Positions 1-12,487 are shown, numbered from the stretch's first letter. The stretch: DNA of 64,000 nt from Ligustrum vulgare (GCA_963555705.1 OY743186.1:37311241-37375240); one strand, 5' to 3'. Made by a program: numbers and translations. The notes: a model not told the origin generated them from the letters alone.

Positions 1-1269
1 CGATCTATAAGGAAACCCGGGTCATTACATACACATTTAAGATATACAAGTCAGATGCGCGTTTTATCGAATATGCTTCTATACTCATCGAAAAATCCAT
101 TACCTATTTTTTGTTTGTTCTTTTGAGAAGTGAAGTGAAGAAAATTGAATTGTAAGCAAAATATCATATTTCACAAGGAAATTGAGGAAAAACTTAAAAC
201 TATCGAATATAATCTAATTGAGAAAGAATTAGAGAAATGAGGCGACGTGGCTAGGGTTTCAGCCTTTCAAAATTTTGCCATTTCAATTGTTAATTTTTAA
301 GCAATAACAAATATGCGGGTTGGGTATGAGTATTATTTCTAAATCCACAATCGATCCATACACATGGCAAGTTTTAATAGTAAACCTCATACTCAATCCA
401 TAGACCCATTTAGGCGGATAATCCCACCTCGTTCGGGTTGGGTCTCCACATGTATCTAGTTCGATGGAAAGGACATGCTTCACTCAATGAGCAATTTCAA
501 ATCTAAAGAAATTTAACATCAACTAATTGACAATCGTTATGGAGTTACACGGTAGTTGGAAAGTTTGGTTTTTGAGCAAAAATTAAATTAGGAAACATTT
601 ACAAAACGTAGACTGTGCTGCGTGGCCAATATTGGTCCATTCGGTCCAACATTTGTGTACACATGTCACGCCTGCACACAATGTCAAGGTCTGAAGGAAG
701 TTTCGATACATGATTTGCACCCCTTGCGAGCACACGTGGAGAGAGCTCTATGCCCTCACATGATTACACCTTACAAAAAAATGTGTCCATTAGTACAAAG
801 TTTCATAGTTTTCTTATATGTGGTAGCTTAGCCTTCTAAGTCTTTCCCATTTTCAACACTCATCTTTGAGCTTCAATTTCTCATTCGCCCAAGCACCAAT
901 TTGGGCATGTGAATATATGCTTTTGCTGCTATCATTAAGGAGAACCCAAATCCACATTCATCTTCAACAAAACAAAATGGGCTCCACAAATAATCATGCC
1001 CAAAATGACATAATAAATTCAATTTTCAACAATTCCCCACATGAATGAACAATTGATAAATACAAAAGACTTTGTGATAAAGTTCAACGTCCAAAACCTG
1101 CATAGGATAGGTAGGTTAACTTTGAACCTTTCCTTGTGAAATTATATTTACTTTACTAGTTGACCAATATAAGCAATATCCTTGAATTGTTATGCCTCTT
1201 GTGTGTAAATGATAATGTACCTCACTCAGGATTCTTTCCGACATAATTCAGCTCTAATTGTTATTTGTT
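1..1269. other. Left-edge DNA without a recognised gene
   Basis: This stretch holds no gene I recognise. The short open frames in it have no family motif. The part from about 560 onward probably belongs to the non-coding 3' region of the Copia remnant that follows, because phrases typical of the spacer between Copia pol and the 3' LTR begin near 1080-1260. I found no LTR boundary. Confidence 0.4.
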
Positions 1270-1885
1270 TGTAGCCATAAACATACTCCTGGTAATGCCA
1301 GAGTATCTAAAAACTAAGCCCAATACAATTCCCTTGATAGCGGCCCCACTTCTCTCTTACATAGTTGATCTCTTAATTGAGAGTAGTTCGCTCTACTCCG
1401 CTCAAATTCTCGATGCATAAGAATCATTAAAAGCCTATTACTTATCCTTCATTCTTACGGGCATCATTGTTACATCATAGAGTTGACATTGGATATTATC
1501 TCCCATAATGATTCGATTAAGTTTTTACAATTAGATTGTCTATTTGAACATAAATCTTGGGATCTCCAGTTAGTTGGTTGGGTTTCCATTGTATTAACTA
1601 ATTAGTCCAAGGGCTTAAGTCATATTCATTTCAATGATTTTCAACTAACTCTCTATTTAACCCTTTAGTTAACGGATTTGAATTATTATCATTTGATCTC
1701 ACATAGTCAACAGAGATAACTCTAGTTGTGAATAGTTACCTTATGGTATTATGTCCACGACGTATATGTCTAGAGTGACTATTATACATGTTGCTTTGTG
1801 CTCTTACAAATCATATTGGCTATCACAATGTATATAAATTGCTGGCACATATGTTGAACATCTTGGAATATCATATAAGAAATTG
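1270..1885 (-). pseudogene. Ty1/copia pol remnant (RNase H end)
   Basis: Read on the minus strand, about 1885 to 1640 gives pieces of the Copia RNase H C-terminus: a PAIYIHCDSQ stretch (family form is AISIHCDSQA) and, further on, NPLTKGLNRELVE (family form is ADPLTKGLSRELVE). The pieces lie in different frames and are broken by stops, so this is a dead copy. The sequence to the left of it has the usual 3' non-coding phrases of such elements. No LTR or target duplication could be found. The hAT element at 1941-2398 lies just upstream of this remnant on its own strand. Confidence 0.6.
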
Positions 1886-1932
1886 TATATCTGATAAGTG
1901 TGTTTTTGAACACTTGTTTAATATCTAAATAA

Positions 1933-2406
1933 GCTTAAATTAGGGATGGCAAAACGGCTCGTCGGCTCGGCTCGGAAAAAGCTCGGGCTAAGCTCGGCTC
2001 GCAGCTCGAGATTTCGAGCCAAAGCTCGAGCCGAGTTTTTTTTTGAGAGACGGGCTTTGGCTCGGCTCGGCTCGAGCCAAAAAAAAGCCCGCTAAAAAAG
2101 CTCGATGGGAGCTTGAACAATGAATTTCAACCACGAGTTCGGTTCAACTTACTATATATAAACATTTTCAATAAAAATTTTATGAATTTTTGCTATAAAA
2201 ATAAGAAAAAAAGTAAAAGCTCGGGACTTGGCTCGGCTAGGCTCGGAAAAAGCTCGAGTTAAAGCTCGAGTCAAGCCTTATTTTTGGGGACGAGCTTTAG
2301 TTCGGCTCGGGCCAAAAAAAGTTCGACCTCAAAAAGCTCGAGTCTTGATCTTCGGCTCGCGAGCCGGCTCGGCTCGGCTCGGCTCGTTGACATCCCTAAC
2401 TTAAAT
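1933..2406. mobile_element. Non-autonomous hAT-type element, 458 bp, with TSD
   Basis: The element proper is 1941-2398. It starts TAGGGATGGCAAAA and ends TTGACATCCCTA, so the ends form a short terminal inverted repeat. The flanks are GCTTAAAT (1933-1940) and ACTTAAAT (2399-2406), an 8-bp target duplication with one mismatch, as expected for hAT elements. There is no transposase. The inside is filled with repeats of the hexamer GGCTCG and its complement CGAGCC, near both ends, which resemble the subterminal repeats bound by hAT transposases. Family assignment rests on TSD length and end sequence. Confidence 0.8.
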
Positions 2407-2794
2407 ATTGATATAATGAGCGAAGTTCTGCTCACAATTATGTAATTATTGTTTTTGTAGGTCAAAACTAATAAATGAAAGAGAATAAATCAAAAGAAGT
2501 GAAAAAGGACCAAAAGCATACAAAAAATTGAAGTTGAGGACCACAGTGAACAAGTGCCAAACGTTGAGGACCTTGGGCTGAAATTTTTGTACGGGGGCTC
2601 AATCACCTTGTTCAGGGCTGAGGAAGCGACACATCTACCAGTGTTCGAGGGCTAGTCGTCTCAGCTACTCACGATGATTGCTAGCGGCTTCAAATGATGA
2701 TTTCAAAAATGAAAAATGAGGATCTTTGTTAAAGTATTTTCAAACTTATTTTGGATGTCAGCGTGATTTTCGGTATCGATTGAGAATTTGGGAG
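2407..2794. other. Unassigned spacer
   Basis: No coding frame or element end is visible. Phrases such as GTTGAGGACC recur (about 2532, 2559), which resembles the leader or tail region of a plant retroelement, but no LTR was found. Confidence 0.3.
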
Positions 2795-3330
2795 TTAGGG
2801 TCCGTTTGATTCGTTTTATTTTCCGTGGAAAATATGATTTTTCACGTGATTTTCCAACTTTGCGCTGTTTGGTTGCCTAAATTTTTCATGGAATTCATTT
2901 TTCCACTTGTCTCGAAATCCGGTATTTTCCTTGTTTTGGATGAATTCGTTTTCCAAGGGGAGGAGGAGGTTTTATTTTCCATGGAAAATCTTATACCATT
3001 TTTGTTACGTTTGATCATTTTTGTTATTGTTAATTGATTTATTTTTTTCCCAAAAATTAACATTATTATTACTAAGTACAAACTTGTTAAAAAATGAAAA
3101 TAAAAAATAAAAGATATTATAATAGCTAAATTTTACTTTATTTTCCATAGAAAATAATGTCAATCAAACAACAAAAGTTGGAAAATTCTTCACTTTTTCT
3201 ACCTAGAAAATTAAACCAATCAAACACATTAAACTTTCAATTCCCAGGAATTTAATTCCCTAGAATTTGATTTCCTGGAATTCATTTTCTTTCCACCCAA
3301 ATTCCACCATCGCTATCAAACGCAGCCTTA
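2795..3330. mobile_element. Tourist-like MITE (PIF/Harbinger type), 530 bp
   Basis: The element is 2798-3327. It begins GGGTCCGTTTGATTCG and ends CTATCAAACGCAGCC, giving an imperfect terminal inverted repeat. It is flanked by TTA on both sides (2795-2797 and 3328-3330), the 3-bp duplication of Tourist elements. The inside is rich in TTTTCCANGGAAAA-like motifs in both orientations and has no transposase. Relatives lie at 42246-42758 and from 49145. Confidence 0.8.
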
Positions 3331-3353
3331 ATGAAGGAGAGGTCGCTAGCTTA

Positions 3354-3371
3354 GAGAGAGAGAGAGAGAGA
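3354..3371. repeat. (GA)n microsatellite
   Basis: A short run of about nine GA units lies just downstream of the Tourist-like MITE. Confidence 0.9.
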
Positions 3372-3664
3372 TGGGCGGCAGCTTTTCCAAAATGGTAATG
3401 GTCTGATAGGGAATGAAAAATAGCGTCAAATTGTAAATAATCTCAATATCACGTATTTATTTAATGAGGAGGTAAGGAACTAGTGTATGGTCTAATTATG
3501 CGTATGAAAAACACGATTTTGGATGGGAAAATTACGTAACTATCTAGATCAGATGTAATGTATTGTAGTTGAAAATACGAGATTTTCATACTATTCGTAA
3601 TATTACTAGATTTCATTCCATAATTCTAGAATAATACCGAATTCTTATGAGAGAGTGTGTGTAA

Positions 3665-3923
3665 AAAAAAAAAATTTTGGTAAGAAGAGAATGAAAAATG
3701 AAAAAGTACTTGAAAATATTCAATCCCCAAACAAATAAATAATTATATTAACCTTGCACACTTATAATATAATTAGCATAAATCACACTACCCCCAAACA
3801 TTTTTTTTGTAAGAAGAGACCGAAAAATGAAAAAGTACTTGAAAATATTCAATTCCCAAACAAATAAATAATTATATGAACCTTGCACACTTATAATATA
3901 ATTAACATAAATCACATCCCCCA
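3665..3923. repeat. Two-copy tandem duplication, period 129 bp
   Basis: The stretch beginning TAAGAAGAGA at 3681 is repeated from 3810 with a few substitutions. Both copies contain AAAAAGTACTTGAAAATATT and the phrase CCTTGCACACTTATAATATA. It is non-coding. Confidence 0.85.
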
Positions 3924-6046
3924 CTGATCATGGCTCCACTTTCATTGGTGCATTATTTTTATATAAAAAAAGAAATTATATGTAATGTATCATCTTCAAA
4001 ATGCTGAGTCCTGAGTGCACTGCAAAGGTGCACTATTATATTTATATCTTAATATATCAAGTTTGAAGATTAAAACAAAAAAAGTTACCTACCAGAAAGA
4101 AAAAAAAAATACCAGGAAGAAAAAAAATAAAAAAATAAAAATAAAAATATTTTTTTTTACTGGGGCACGTGCCCCAGGAGGCCCCACCCTGGGTCCGCCC
4201 CTGATTGTAACATATTACAAAGTCCTTCTTAATCTTACAGGGCATGTAATTACAGCGTAGTAGTGAGATTATACATTGCATGTAACATATTACGAATGAC
4301 GTTAGATTTAATTACATTACATTACATTACATTGCATATAAGTCTCATGTCGATTTATAATTCATGACATGTAAAAATTCAAATCCTGTAAATTCACCAC
4401 ACAACAAATTAAATAGTATTTATTTTAATTACATTATAGACTGTGTAGCATTATAGAGACGTAAGATTACATTACATTACAGTGCATTTGATATTCAGTT
4501 CAATTGAAACTATAATGCGTGTAATGTATTGTCACAATACACAACTATTCTCTCAATATTACAGGTGCATGTAATAATACATAATTAATTGTTGGGAAAT
4601 GACACATGTAAAGGGGGTCCTGTACCTTTAACATTTTCCTAATTCATTCTTCCCATTTATTCAGTGCCTTCTTTTCCATCTTTAGAAACTACGAGCTCAT
4701 CAATGATCAATCCAACAAACCAACAAGAATCTTTCCATTTTCAAAACTATTCTCACTAATCACCAGAAAATAACTAGGGAACTCAAGAATTACAATTTTC
4801 CCGTAGTCCCCAGGCAAACCCAGTTCCCATTTCATCCTTTCCGACAAACTAATTGGTAATTTATTTTTTTATACATTAACGTCAACAACTTCAAGAGACG
4901 TCCCGCAGTTTCTTGCTTATTATTAACACTTTCGTACGGTAAATTTTCTTCATAATTCAAAGCGAGTGTTGCTGGAGTGAGTTTGATGTGGGGGTTGATA
5001 TCCATGATTCCCGGATGAAATTCTTGGAAAACTGAGAGGTATTTTCGGATAAACTCAATTGATCGAAAAAGGGATTTGGGGAGCTTCTTCGGATTGAGCG
5101 GTTATGGAGAGTGGAAGAGACTTTGAGGGCTCGAAAATTATGAGGTTTTTGAGGTTGATAACGGGTTTTAGGTGTCTTTTCCGTTCTACTATGTGGTCTA
5201 GAGCCGGTCCCGAATGCAATTTATGGAGGCTACGGCGTCGTAGAGGGCACGTATTACTGGAAGAAGAGGTGGTGGGGGTGGCTACGGAAGAGGAGTGAGA
5301 CAGTCGTGCGAGACTAGACGTGAGAGAGGAGTGGTTGCGGTTTGAGGAGATATGGACTCCGTTTGGCTGCTAAAATAAACAGAATTTGATTATATTGTGT
5401 ATTATTTGGGCTCTATAGGTAAGATGTGTGGTTAAAAATTGAAGAGAAAAAATATATGATTAAAAAGTGATTTAGGAAACAACAATACTACATTCACAAT
5501 GTCATCCACAATATAGATGACAATCTCATCACATTAAGGTGGGGTCATAAAATTGAAATCATGGATAACATTGTAAAAATAGTGTTATTCTTTAGGAAAT
5601 TGTGCTCTTTATAATTTGAAATTAAATTGGTTACAGAACTGAGCCAGATATATATAGAGAAAATGTAGATACAATAAGTGGAGTTTGAAGATAGAGAAAG
5701 CAAAGGGGAGAGAAAATCCAATATCGTTAAATTCTGATTTGTTTTAGAAACACGTATTCTTTTAAGCCTATGGCCTAAATGTAGTGTTTGGTCTAATTAA
5801 TGCATTTAGAAAATAAAAAATAAATAAATAAATAGGGGCTTGCAGCTTGCTTCTCAACCTTTCACATAAGCTGATTATGAATCCTCAAGTTAATAAGTGA
5901 GATTTTGGATTAATTGTGAATCTAGGCACCTATTTAACTGAAACTTTCGACTTAGACATAAAATTCATTCACAACTTTTACATGGGTCGTGGCTGAAGGG
6001 CAAACTATTAAGTCATTTAATATTTATCTTCATTTTAATTGAAAGT
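3924..6046. other. Intergenic DNA, no gene recognised
   Basis: The region holds repeated ATTAC/GTAAT pentamers (about 4240-4560), an A-rich tract (4075-4150), and a sequence ending GGGTCCGCCCCTG at about 4203 that looks like one end of a hAT-type element without a partner end. An open frame of 64 codons at 5104-5298 has no motif I know. DNA around 5350-5500 belongs to a dispersed MITE-like family also seen near 36292. Confidence 0.4.
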
Positions 6047-6051
6047 TACAT

Positions 6052-9000
6052 TGTAACGCCCCGATTTTCGTGGAGCCCGGGACGCCACTTCGTCCTTTAA
6101 AATTTACTTTATTGCGAAAATAATTAAAAATTTCAAACATCATATTTATTATTTGAAACATTTGAAACAACATTTTTGCGGAAAAATAATTGAAATTTTT
6201 GTAAACAACACAATCATTATTTAAAAGCTAAAGCGGAAACTAAATTTTATAAAGTTTGACCCAAAATGTCAACAATTCGGATATTGAAATAATTTGAAAA
6301 TAAACTTGGAACAAACATGAAATAGATAAGTTTCAATTTCAAATAAAACATTTCTAAAATCTCAATAATTGCCACCATCGCACGCCTCGCCGCCGACTCC
6401 GTCATCTGCAAAATTTGTTTTGGAAAACGTGAGTATTTCAAAGAAATACTCAGTAGACTCGCGCATAATAATCATTTAACATTATAAATTAAAACACATA
6501 ATCATGATATTCAAGTTCTCAGGTGTCTATCGATCACCAGTATTCTCATGAACATACAAGTTCAAGTCTCATGCATTTAAGCAAGTAAATTCTCATAACA
6601 TAGTCTCATGCTTGGAAAGCAAGTAATTCTCATGAACACAATCATACATGTTAAACTTATAATCCAAACAATCATTGATGCGCACTTTTGAAAATAGAAA
6701 GATTTGAAATTTAGAGTCTACCTTAATTTCTCGAGTATTGAGCAAACGGGAAAATTCTTATAATTCTCTTGCGCCTCGTCTAGCATAACTTAAAATAATA
6801 AGTCCAATTTAATACTTTAAAACTGATTTAAATGACTTTGAACTTTAGGGACTGAAATGATTATTTTAAAATTTGGGGGACTAAAATGAATACTTTGAAA
6901 GTTGAGGGACTAAAATGAATACTTTGAAAGTCGAGGGACTAAAATGAATACTTTTCAAAAGTTGAGTTGAAACTCAAAACGAATATTAAACTATAGGGCT
7001 GAAATAATAGAACTTAAAAATGGAGTGGCTGATTAAAATCATTTAAGACGTAAGGACTGAAATGATTAGATTTAAAACCAAAAGGGACTGAATTGACTAA
7101 CTTTAAAAAACTTGGGGGACTAGGCTGAAATTTCAACAAAATAAAAATAAATATAACAATTTTTCCTCTCTCTCTCCTCATTTGCGTTACAGAGGAGAGA
7201 GGCGTGAGGGAGACGAGACCGGAGGGGCTTCTCGCCACTGCCGGCGCCAAGTCCACGGGCGGTATCACCGCCGTTGTGTGGCGGTGACAAGGAGGAAGAA
7301 GTGGTAACAAAAGAGGTAAGGTTTGGTGCTGATTCAAGGTGAAACAGAGGCTCAAAATCTGATCTTGGGCTGGGATTTCCGGTGACAATTCCGGCCAGAA
7401 TTGGGTCAACGGTAGAGGTAAATTTCTGGGCTCCGTTTATTCTTGGGTTTTTGGGTTTGATTTTGGTTGATTGATGGAGATTTGGTGTTGAGCAGTAGTG
7501 TCCGATCATGGGGGTGATGATGGTGGGTTCGTGGTTGCTGCAGACGGTGGTTGGGGTGGTTTCGAATATTGGCAGTGGTGATGCTTGAACGTGAAAGTGG
7601 TGATGTTTGGGTTGTGATGTTGAAGATGGGTTGAGGTCAAATCCGAAGTTGGCTGTTAGAGATGGGTTTTGTGGTTCAGCCACTGGTAGCGTTTAGGTGG
7701 TGGAGGCAGTGATGATGCTTTGCTTGTAAAATTATGGTTGAGTTGTTTTCGTGTGGTGAGTAGTGGTGTTGATGATGGAATTGTGGTAGTAACCTGATTG
7801 GGCGGTGATGATTTAGGTGGAGATGAAAATGGTTTGGAGTTGGGCAGTGACTTTGGTTGTTAATTGGTTGATGGTCCGCCGTGGCTTGGATTGGGAATTG
7901 GTGGTGGATTGATTTTGAAGAATGTGGTTGCAAGACACGGTTTGGCAGCGGTTTGAGATGATGATGCATAGGCTTCGTTGGTGGTTGACTGCAAATTGGT
8001 TTCAGATTGATGTAGATGATGGTGGTTGAAATTAGCAGCTTGGCAGCTTTGGTGGCGGCAGTTGATGGTGGTGACATTGTTTTCTATTGAATTCTCTTTT
8101 GTCTCCTTCGATTCATTAATTAAATCGAGGCGACACTCTCAATATCTCATAGTCCCATTAATTAGGATTAGAGGCACTGAGTGCGCGGAATTCGATCTTG
8201 CAGATTGGTTGCTGTGAATATTGTGAGGAAGGGAGAATAGGAATGTATATGTATTGGTTTGCTTCTGATCAAGATTATGGAAGGATGGTGAGATTGAAGG
8301 GAGTTACAAGGGGTAATGGCTGATTAAAGGGGAAGGATTTTGGGAATTAATAATTATCCATAACTGAATAGCATGAAACTGGAAGGAGATAATTTCTGGG
8401 AAGAAATAAAAAAATGTGAGGAAATTGTGATGAGCTTGGTTTGCTAACAGAATTTCAGAAATTTACTTGGTTGATTAGGGAAAGGAAGTATGAATGGGAT
8501 TGACAAGAATATAATGGTTGATTGAGGAATGAAATTTTGGGATTGAGGTTATTTCATTCTTGGCTATGGTTCTGAATGTGGTTGTAAATGAGGCTTGGTG
8601 GATTCATAAATGGAGCTTTGTGGTGGAGGATTAGGTGGAAAATGAAATGGAAAGTGGTGTAAAGTATGGTGATTGATGATGATGAAATGGGTGGGAAAAG
8701 AAGAAAACGTGGGATGTAATTAGGTTGAATGGCTAATTGTGAGGGATTGGGTAGAGATAATGGGGAAAATGTGCTTGAATATGAAAGTAGAAGTTAGGGA
8801 GGAAATTTTGGGATTAAAATGAATGTGAATTGGGGATTAAATATTTTGGATTTAAAATAATTTGACTTCATTTAATTAAAAATTGGACTTAAAGATAAAT
8901 AATGAAAATGAGAGACTTTTGAATAAAATTTGAAAGTCGAAATAAGATAAATTTGAAATAATTAATTTTACTTCATTGGCTAGACGATCGCGTTTTTAAA

Positions 9001-9081
9001 ATAAATGGACAAAGTCGTAGCGACACATTTAAAAAAATAATATTTATTTAAATAAGTCGTGAAAAATTCTCGGTCGCTACA
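6052..9081 (-). repeat. Outer LTR 1 (3' LTR in minus orientation), 3030 bp
   Basis: Bounded by TGTAACGCCCCG on the left and CGGTCGCTACA on the right, so it reads TG...CA on either strand. It matches LTR 2 over its whole length with only a handful of differences by eye (for example CGGTCG here and CGATCG there at the right end, GGTGG against AGTGG near 8606, and one fewer A in the run near 8410). It contains a 33-bp-type minisatellite near 6850-7110 built on GGGACTAAAATG, and (CCA)n-like tracts that create long meaningless open frames. Such 3-kb LTRs are long for the superfamily. Confidence 0.85.
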
Positions 9082-9398
9082 ACCCTACCACCTTAAAATA
9101 ATTTCGTCCCCGAAATTTAAAAATTTTCTTGATCAAAAATACTTTGGTACTTCAAAATTTCTTCTTTCTTAAAATCTTAAAATAATTAATATAACTAGAC
9201 GAGGGCGTTAGTTTTGAAAATAATGACCGTTAAGGTTGGAGAGTCGTAACGACAAGTTTGGTAAAACATGTCTTTTATGTTTGAAAATTTCTCGATCGCT
9301 ACAACCTTCTCCACTTAAAATAATTTCGTCCTCGAAATTTTAAACTTTCTTGATCTAAATACATCTGGGTATTAAGCCAGACTTCTTTCTTCTTTCTT
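9082..9398 (-). repeat. Polypurine tract and truncated LTR start, left arm
   Basis: On the minus strand this segment ends with a tract like AAGGTGGTAGGGT directly before the TGTAGCGACC of LTR 1, the position of a polypurine tract. Further in, at 9303 reading down, lies a second, shorter LTR-like start (TGTAGCGATCGAG) preceded by its own GGACGAAATTATTTTAAG tract. So two polypurine-tract/LTR-start modules stand in a row, and the same pair occurs inverted at 9615-9880. Confidence 0.75.
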
Positions 9399-9494
9399 TC
9401 TTCTTTCTTGGAGAGTCGTAACGACAAGTTTGGTAAAACATTGATTATTATGGTGCGACATGATTTCTTAAAGAAATAGTAGAGATTAATAAAG

Positions 9495-9648
9495 AGGTTT
9501 CCCTAGTCAAAGTCCAATGGAGTACACAAGGTAGTGCTGAAACTTCTTGAGAAAAGAAAGAAGAAAGAAGTCTGGCTTAATACCCAGATGTATTTAGATC
9601 AAGAAAGTTTAAAATTTCGAGGACGAAATTATTTTAAGTGGAGAAGGT
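9495..9648 (+). pseudogene. Ty3/gypsy pol C-terminal scrap
   Basis: On the plus strand this region encodes EVSLVKVQWS followed, after frame changes, by pieces that fit the chromodomain-like end of plant Ty3/gypsy integrase, and then an NFEDEIIL-type motif just before the polypurine tract AAGTGGAGAAGGT and an LTR start at 9649. Stops and frameshifts break it. It is the only trace of a protein-coding domain inside the composite element. It lies partly in the spacer of the inverted repeat and partly in its right arm. Confidence 0.6.
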
Positions 9649-9870
9649 TGTAGCGATCGAGAAATTTTCAAACATAAAAGACATGTTTTACCAAACTTGT
9701 CGTTACGACTCTCCAACCTTAACGGTCATTATTTTCAAAACTAACGCCCTCGTCTAGTTATATTAATTATTTTAAGATTTTAAGAAAGAAGAAATTTTGA
9801 AGTACCAAAGTATTTTTGATCAAGAAAATTTTTAAATTTCGGGGACGAAATTATTTTAAGGTGGTAGGGT

Positions 9871-12414
9871 TGTAGCGACCGAGAATTTTTCACGACTTAT
9901 TTAAATAAATATTATTTTTTTAAATGTGTCGCTACGACTTTGTCCATTTATTTTAAAAACGCGATCGTCTAGCCAATGAAGTAAAATTAATTATTTCAAA
10001 TTTATCTTATTTCGACTTTCAAATTTTATTCAAAAGTCTCTCATTTTCATTATTTATCTTTAAGTCCAATTTTTAATTAAATGAAGTCAAATTATTTTAA
10101 ATCCAAAATATTTAATCCCCAATTCACATTCATTTTAATCCCAAAATTTCCTCCCTAACTTCTACTTTCATATTCAAGCACATTTTCCCCATTATCTCTA
10201 CCCAATCCCTCACAATTAGCCATTCAACCTAATTACATCCCACGTTTTCTTCTTTTCCCACCCATTTCATCATCATCAATCACCATACTTTACACCACTT
10301 TCCATTTCATTTTCCACCTAATCCTCCACCACAAAGCTCCATTTATGAATCCACCAAGCCTCATTTACAACCACATTCAGAACCATAGCCAAGAATGAAA
10401 TAACCTCAATCCCAAAATTTCATTCCTCAATCAACCATTATATTCTTGTCAATCCCATTCATACTTCCTTTCCCTAATCAACCAAGTAAATTTCTGAAAT
10501 TCTGTTAGCAAACCAAGCTCATCACAATTTCCTCACATTTTTTTATTTCTTCCCAGAAATTATCTCCTTCCAGTTTCATGCTATTCAGTTATGGATAATT
10601 ATTAATTCCCAAAATCCTTCCCCTTTAATCAGCCATTACCCCTTGTAACTCCCTTCAATCTCACCATCCTTCCATAATCTTGATCAGAAGCAAACCAATA
10701 CATATACATTCCTATTCTCCCTTCCTCACAATATTCACAGCAACCAATCTGCAAGATCGAATTCCGCGCACTCAGTGCCTCTAATCCTAATTAATGGGAC
10801 TATGAGATATTGAGAGTGTCGCCTCGATTTAATTAATGAATCGAAGGAGACAAAAGAGAATTCAATAGAAAACAATGTCACCACCATCAACTGCCGCCAC
10901 CAAAGCTGCCAAGCTGCTAATTTCAACCACCATCATCTACATCAATCTGAAACCAATTTGCAGTCAACCACCAACGAAGCCTATGCATCATCATCTCAAA
11001 CCGCTGCCAAACCGTGTCTTGCAACCACATTCTTCAAAATCAATCCACCACCAATTCCCAATCCAAGCCACGGCGGACCATCAACCAATTAACAACCAAA
11101 GTCACTGCCCAACTCCAAACCATTTTCATCTCCACCTAAATCATCACCGCCCAATCAGGTTACTACCACAATTCCATCATCAACACCACTGTAGTATAAC
11201 CACCACCAACGAACCACTGCCGCCTGCAACCACAGTCCAACCATCACTGCCGAACCTCCATTATTATCCCCCTGCAGAACCTCCACCTTCATCCTCCAAT
11301 CGCCTCTGCCACTCCAAATTCGCATCAATCTAAAATCCTAATCAAACCAATGACCAAGCCAATTTCACATCAACGACCGCAACCACAATCCACCCACACT
11401 GCCTCACCCCAACACCATCACCCACCAACGCTGCCATTGTCGAAACCACCCAACCACCTCCAGCACTCCCAACCAGCCCCTGCCCCTGCCCCTTTACCAT
11501 TGTCACCACCGCCACCTCGAAACACCCCAACCACTCACCATGATCGAGATATTTCCAATTTCACAATGCTGTCAAGCCTCCACTGTCTCCCAGTCGAACA
11601 CCATAACACACACACACACAAACCCTCCATAGTCTGAGTTTCAATCACCACCATTGCCCAACCAAGCCACAACCTACAACCGCCACACGCCACCCACGAC
11701 CACCACCGCCCCAAAACTTCAACCCCTCAAATTTCATCCAAATCAGAAAACCAAAACCCATAAATAAACAACCCAAAATCCAAAGAATAACCAAACTCAT
11801 CAACTTACCTCAGTAACCGACCCACCTCGCCGGATTATTGTTGGGAGATTATCAAAAATCGACCCTCAGTTTTATGCCAAAATTTGCCCAATCCCAGTTG
11901 CCTCCCACATCACCAAACCCGCACCACCTTCGACCGCCTCCAGATGACCGGAATGATGCTCGAATCCCAGCCCCAAATCATGACCTAGCAGCTTCAGTTT
12001 CGCCCAAAACATCCACCCTTTTTACCACCCCTTACCCACCTCATCGCCGCCACTAAATGGAGGCATCATCGCCGGGAGATCGCCGGCGAGGGGTGTCCAG
12101 TAGGTCTTGAACCGAGCAGAGTCGATGTCCTCCCTCTCTTGCCCTTATCTCAGTTTGTTCGAAATGAGGGAGAAGAGAAAATTTGACATGTATATTGATT
12201 TTATAAAATTGCCTTTTTAGTCCCCACTTTGATAAAGTATTTATTTCAGCCCTTAAATGTTTAAGATATTTTAAGTTTAGCCCACGTTTTTAAAAGTTAT
12301 TTATTTTAGTCCTTATTGATCTAAAAGATATATATATTTTGCCTAAATTTCAAAAGTTATCATTTAAGCCACATATTTCAAAGTCTTTTAATTTTGATTA
12401 TATTGATTTAAAAA

Positions 12415-12487
<73 letters not shown>

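Larger units (their letters stand above)
7762..11190. repeat. Large inverted repeat: arms 7762-9398 and 9554-11190, spacer 155 bp
   Basis: The two 1637-bp arms are reverse complements about the axis 9476. I found no mismatch where I compared them. Each arm consists of about 1.3 kb of LTR (the TGTAGCGACC end) plus the polypurine tract and about 320 bp of sequence from before it. Outside 7762/11190 the sequences stop matching abruptly. The arms share the LTR 1 version, not the LTR 2 version, at the sites where the two LTRs differ. Confidence 0.9.

Noticed and set aside
622..1048. Open frames of 69 and 60 codons near the left edge
   Set aside because: No motif; they lie next to a Copia remnant on the opposite strand.
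4150..4203. GC-rich stretch ending GGGTCCGCCCCTG
   Set aside because: Resembles one end of a hAT-type element but I found neither the other end nor an 8-bp duplication.
5104..5298. 64-codon frame beginning MESGRDFEG
   Set aside because: No family resemblance recognised, no splice context I could support; Arg/Glu-rich end could be chance.
7014..8217. Open frames of 131, 187, 133 and 63 codons inside LTR 1 (and twins in the right arm and LTR 2)
   Set aside because: They lie in LTR sequence, overlap on both strands, have low-complexity Pro/His/Ser content and no family motif; their conservation follows from the recent copying of the DNA.
6052..9081. LTR 1 read as an independent solo LTR
   Set aside because: Its left flank TACAT matches the right flank of LTR 2, not the bases following 9081 (ACCCT).
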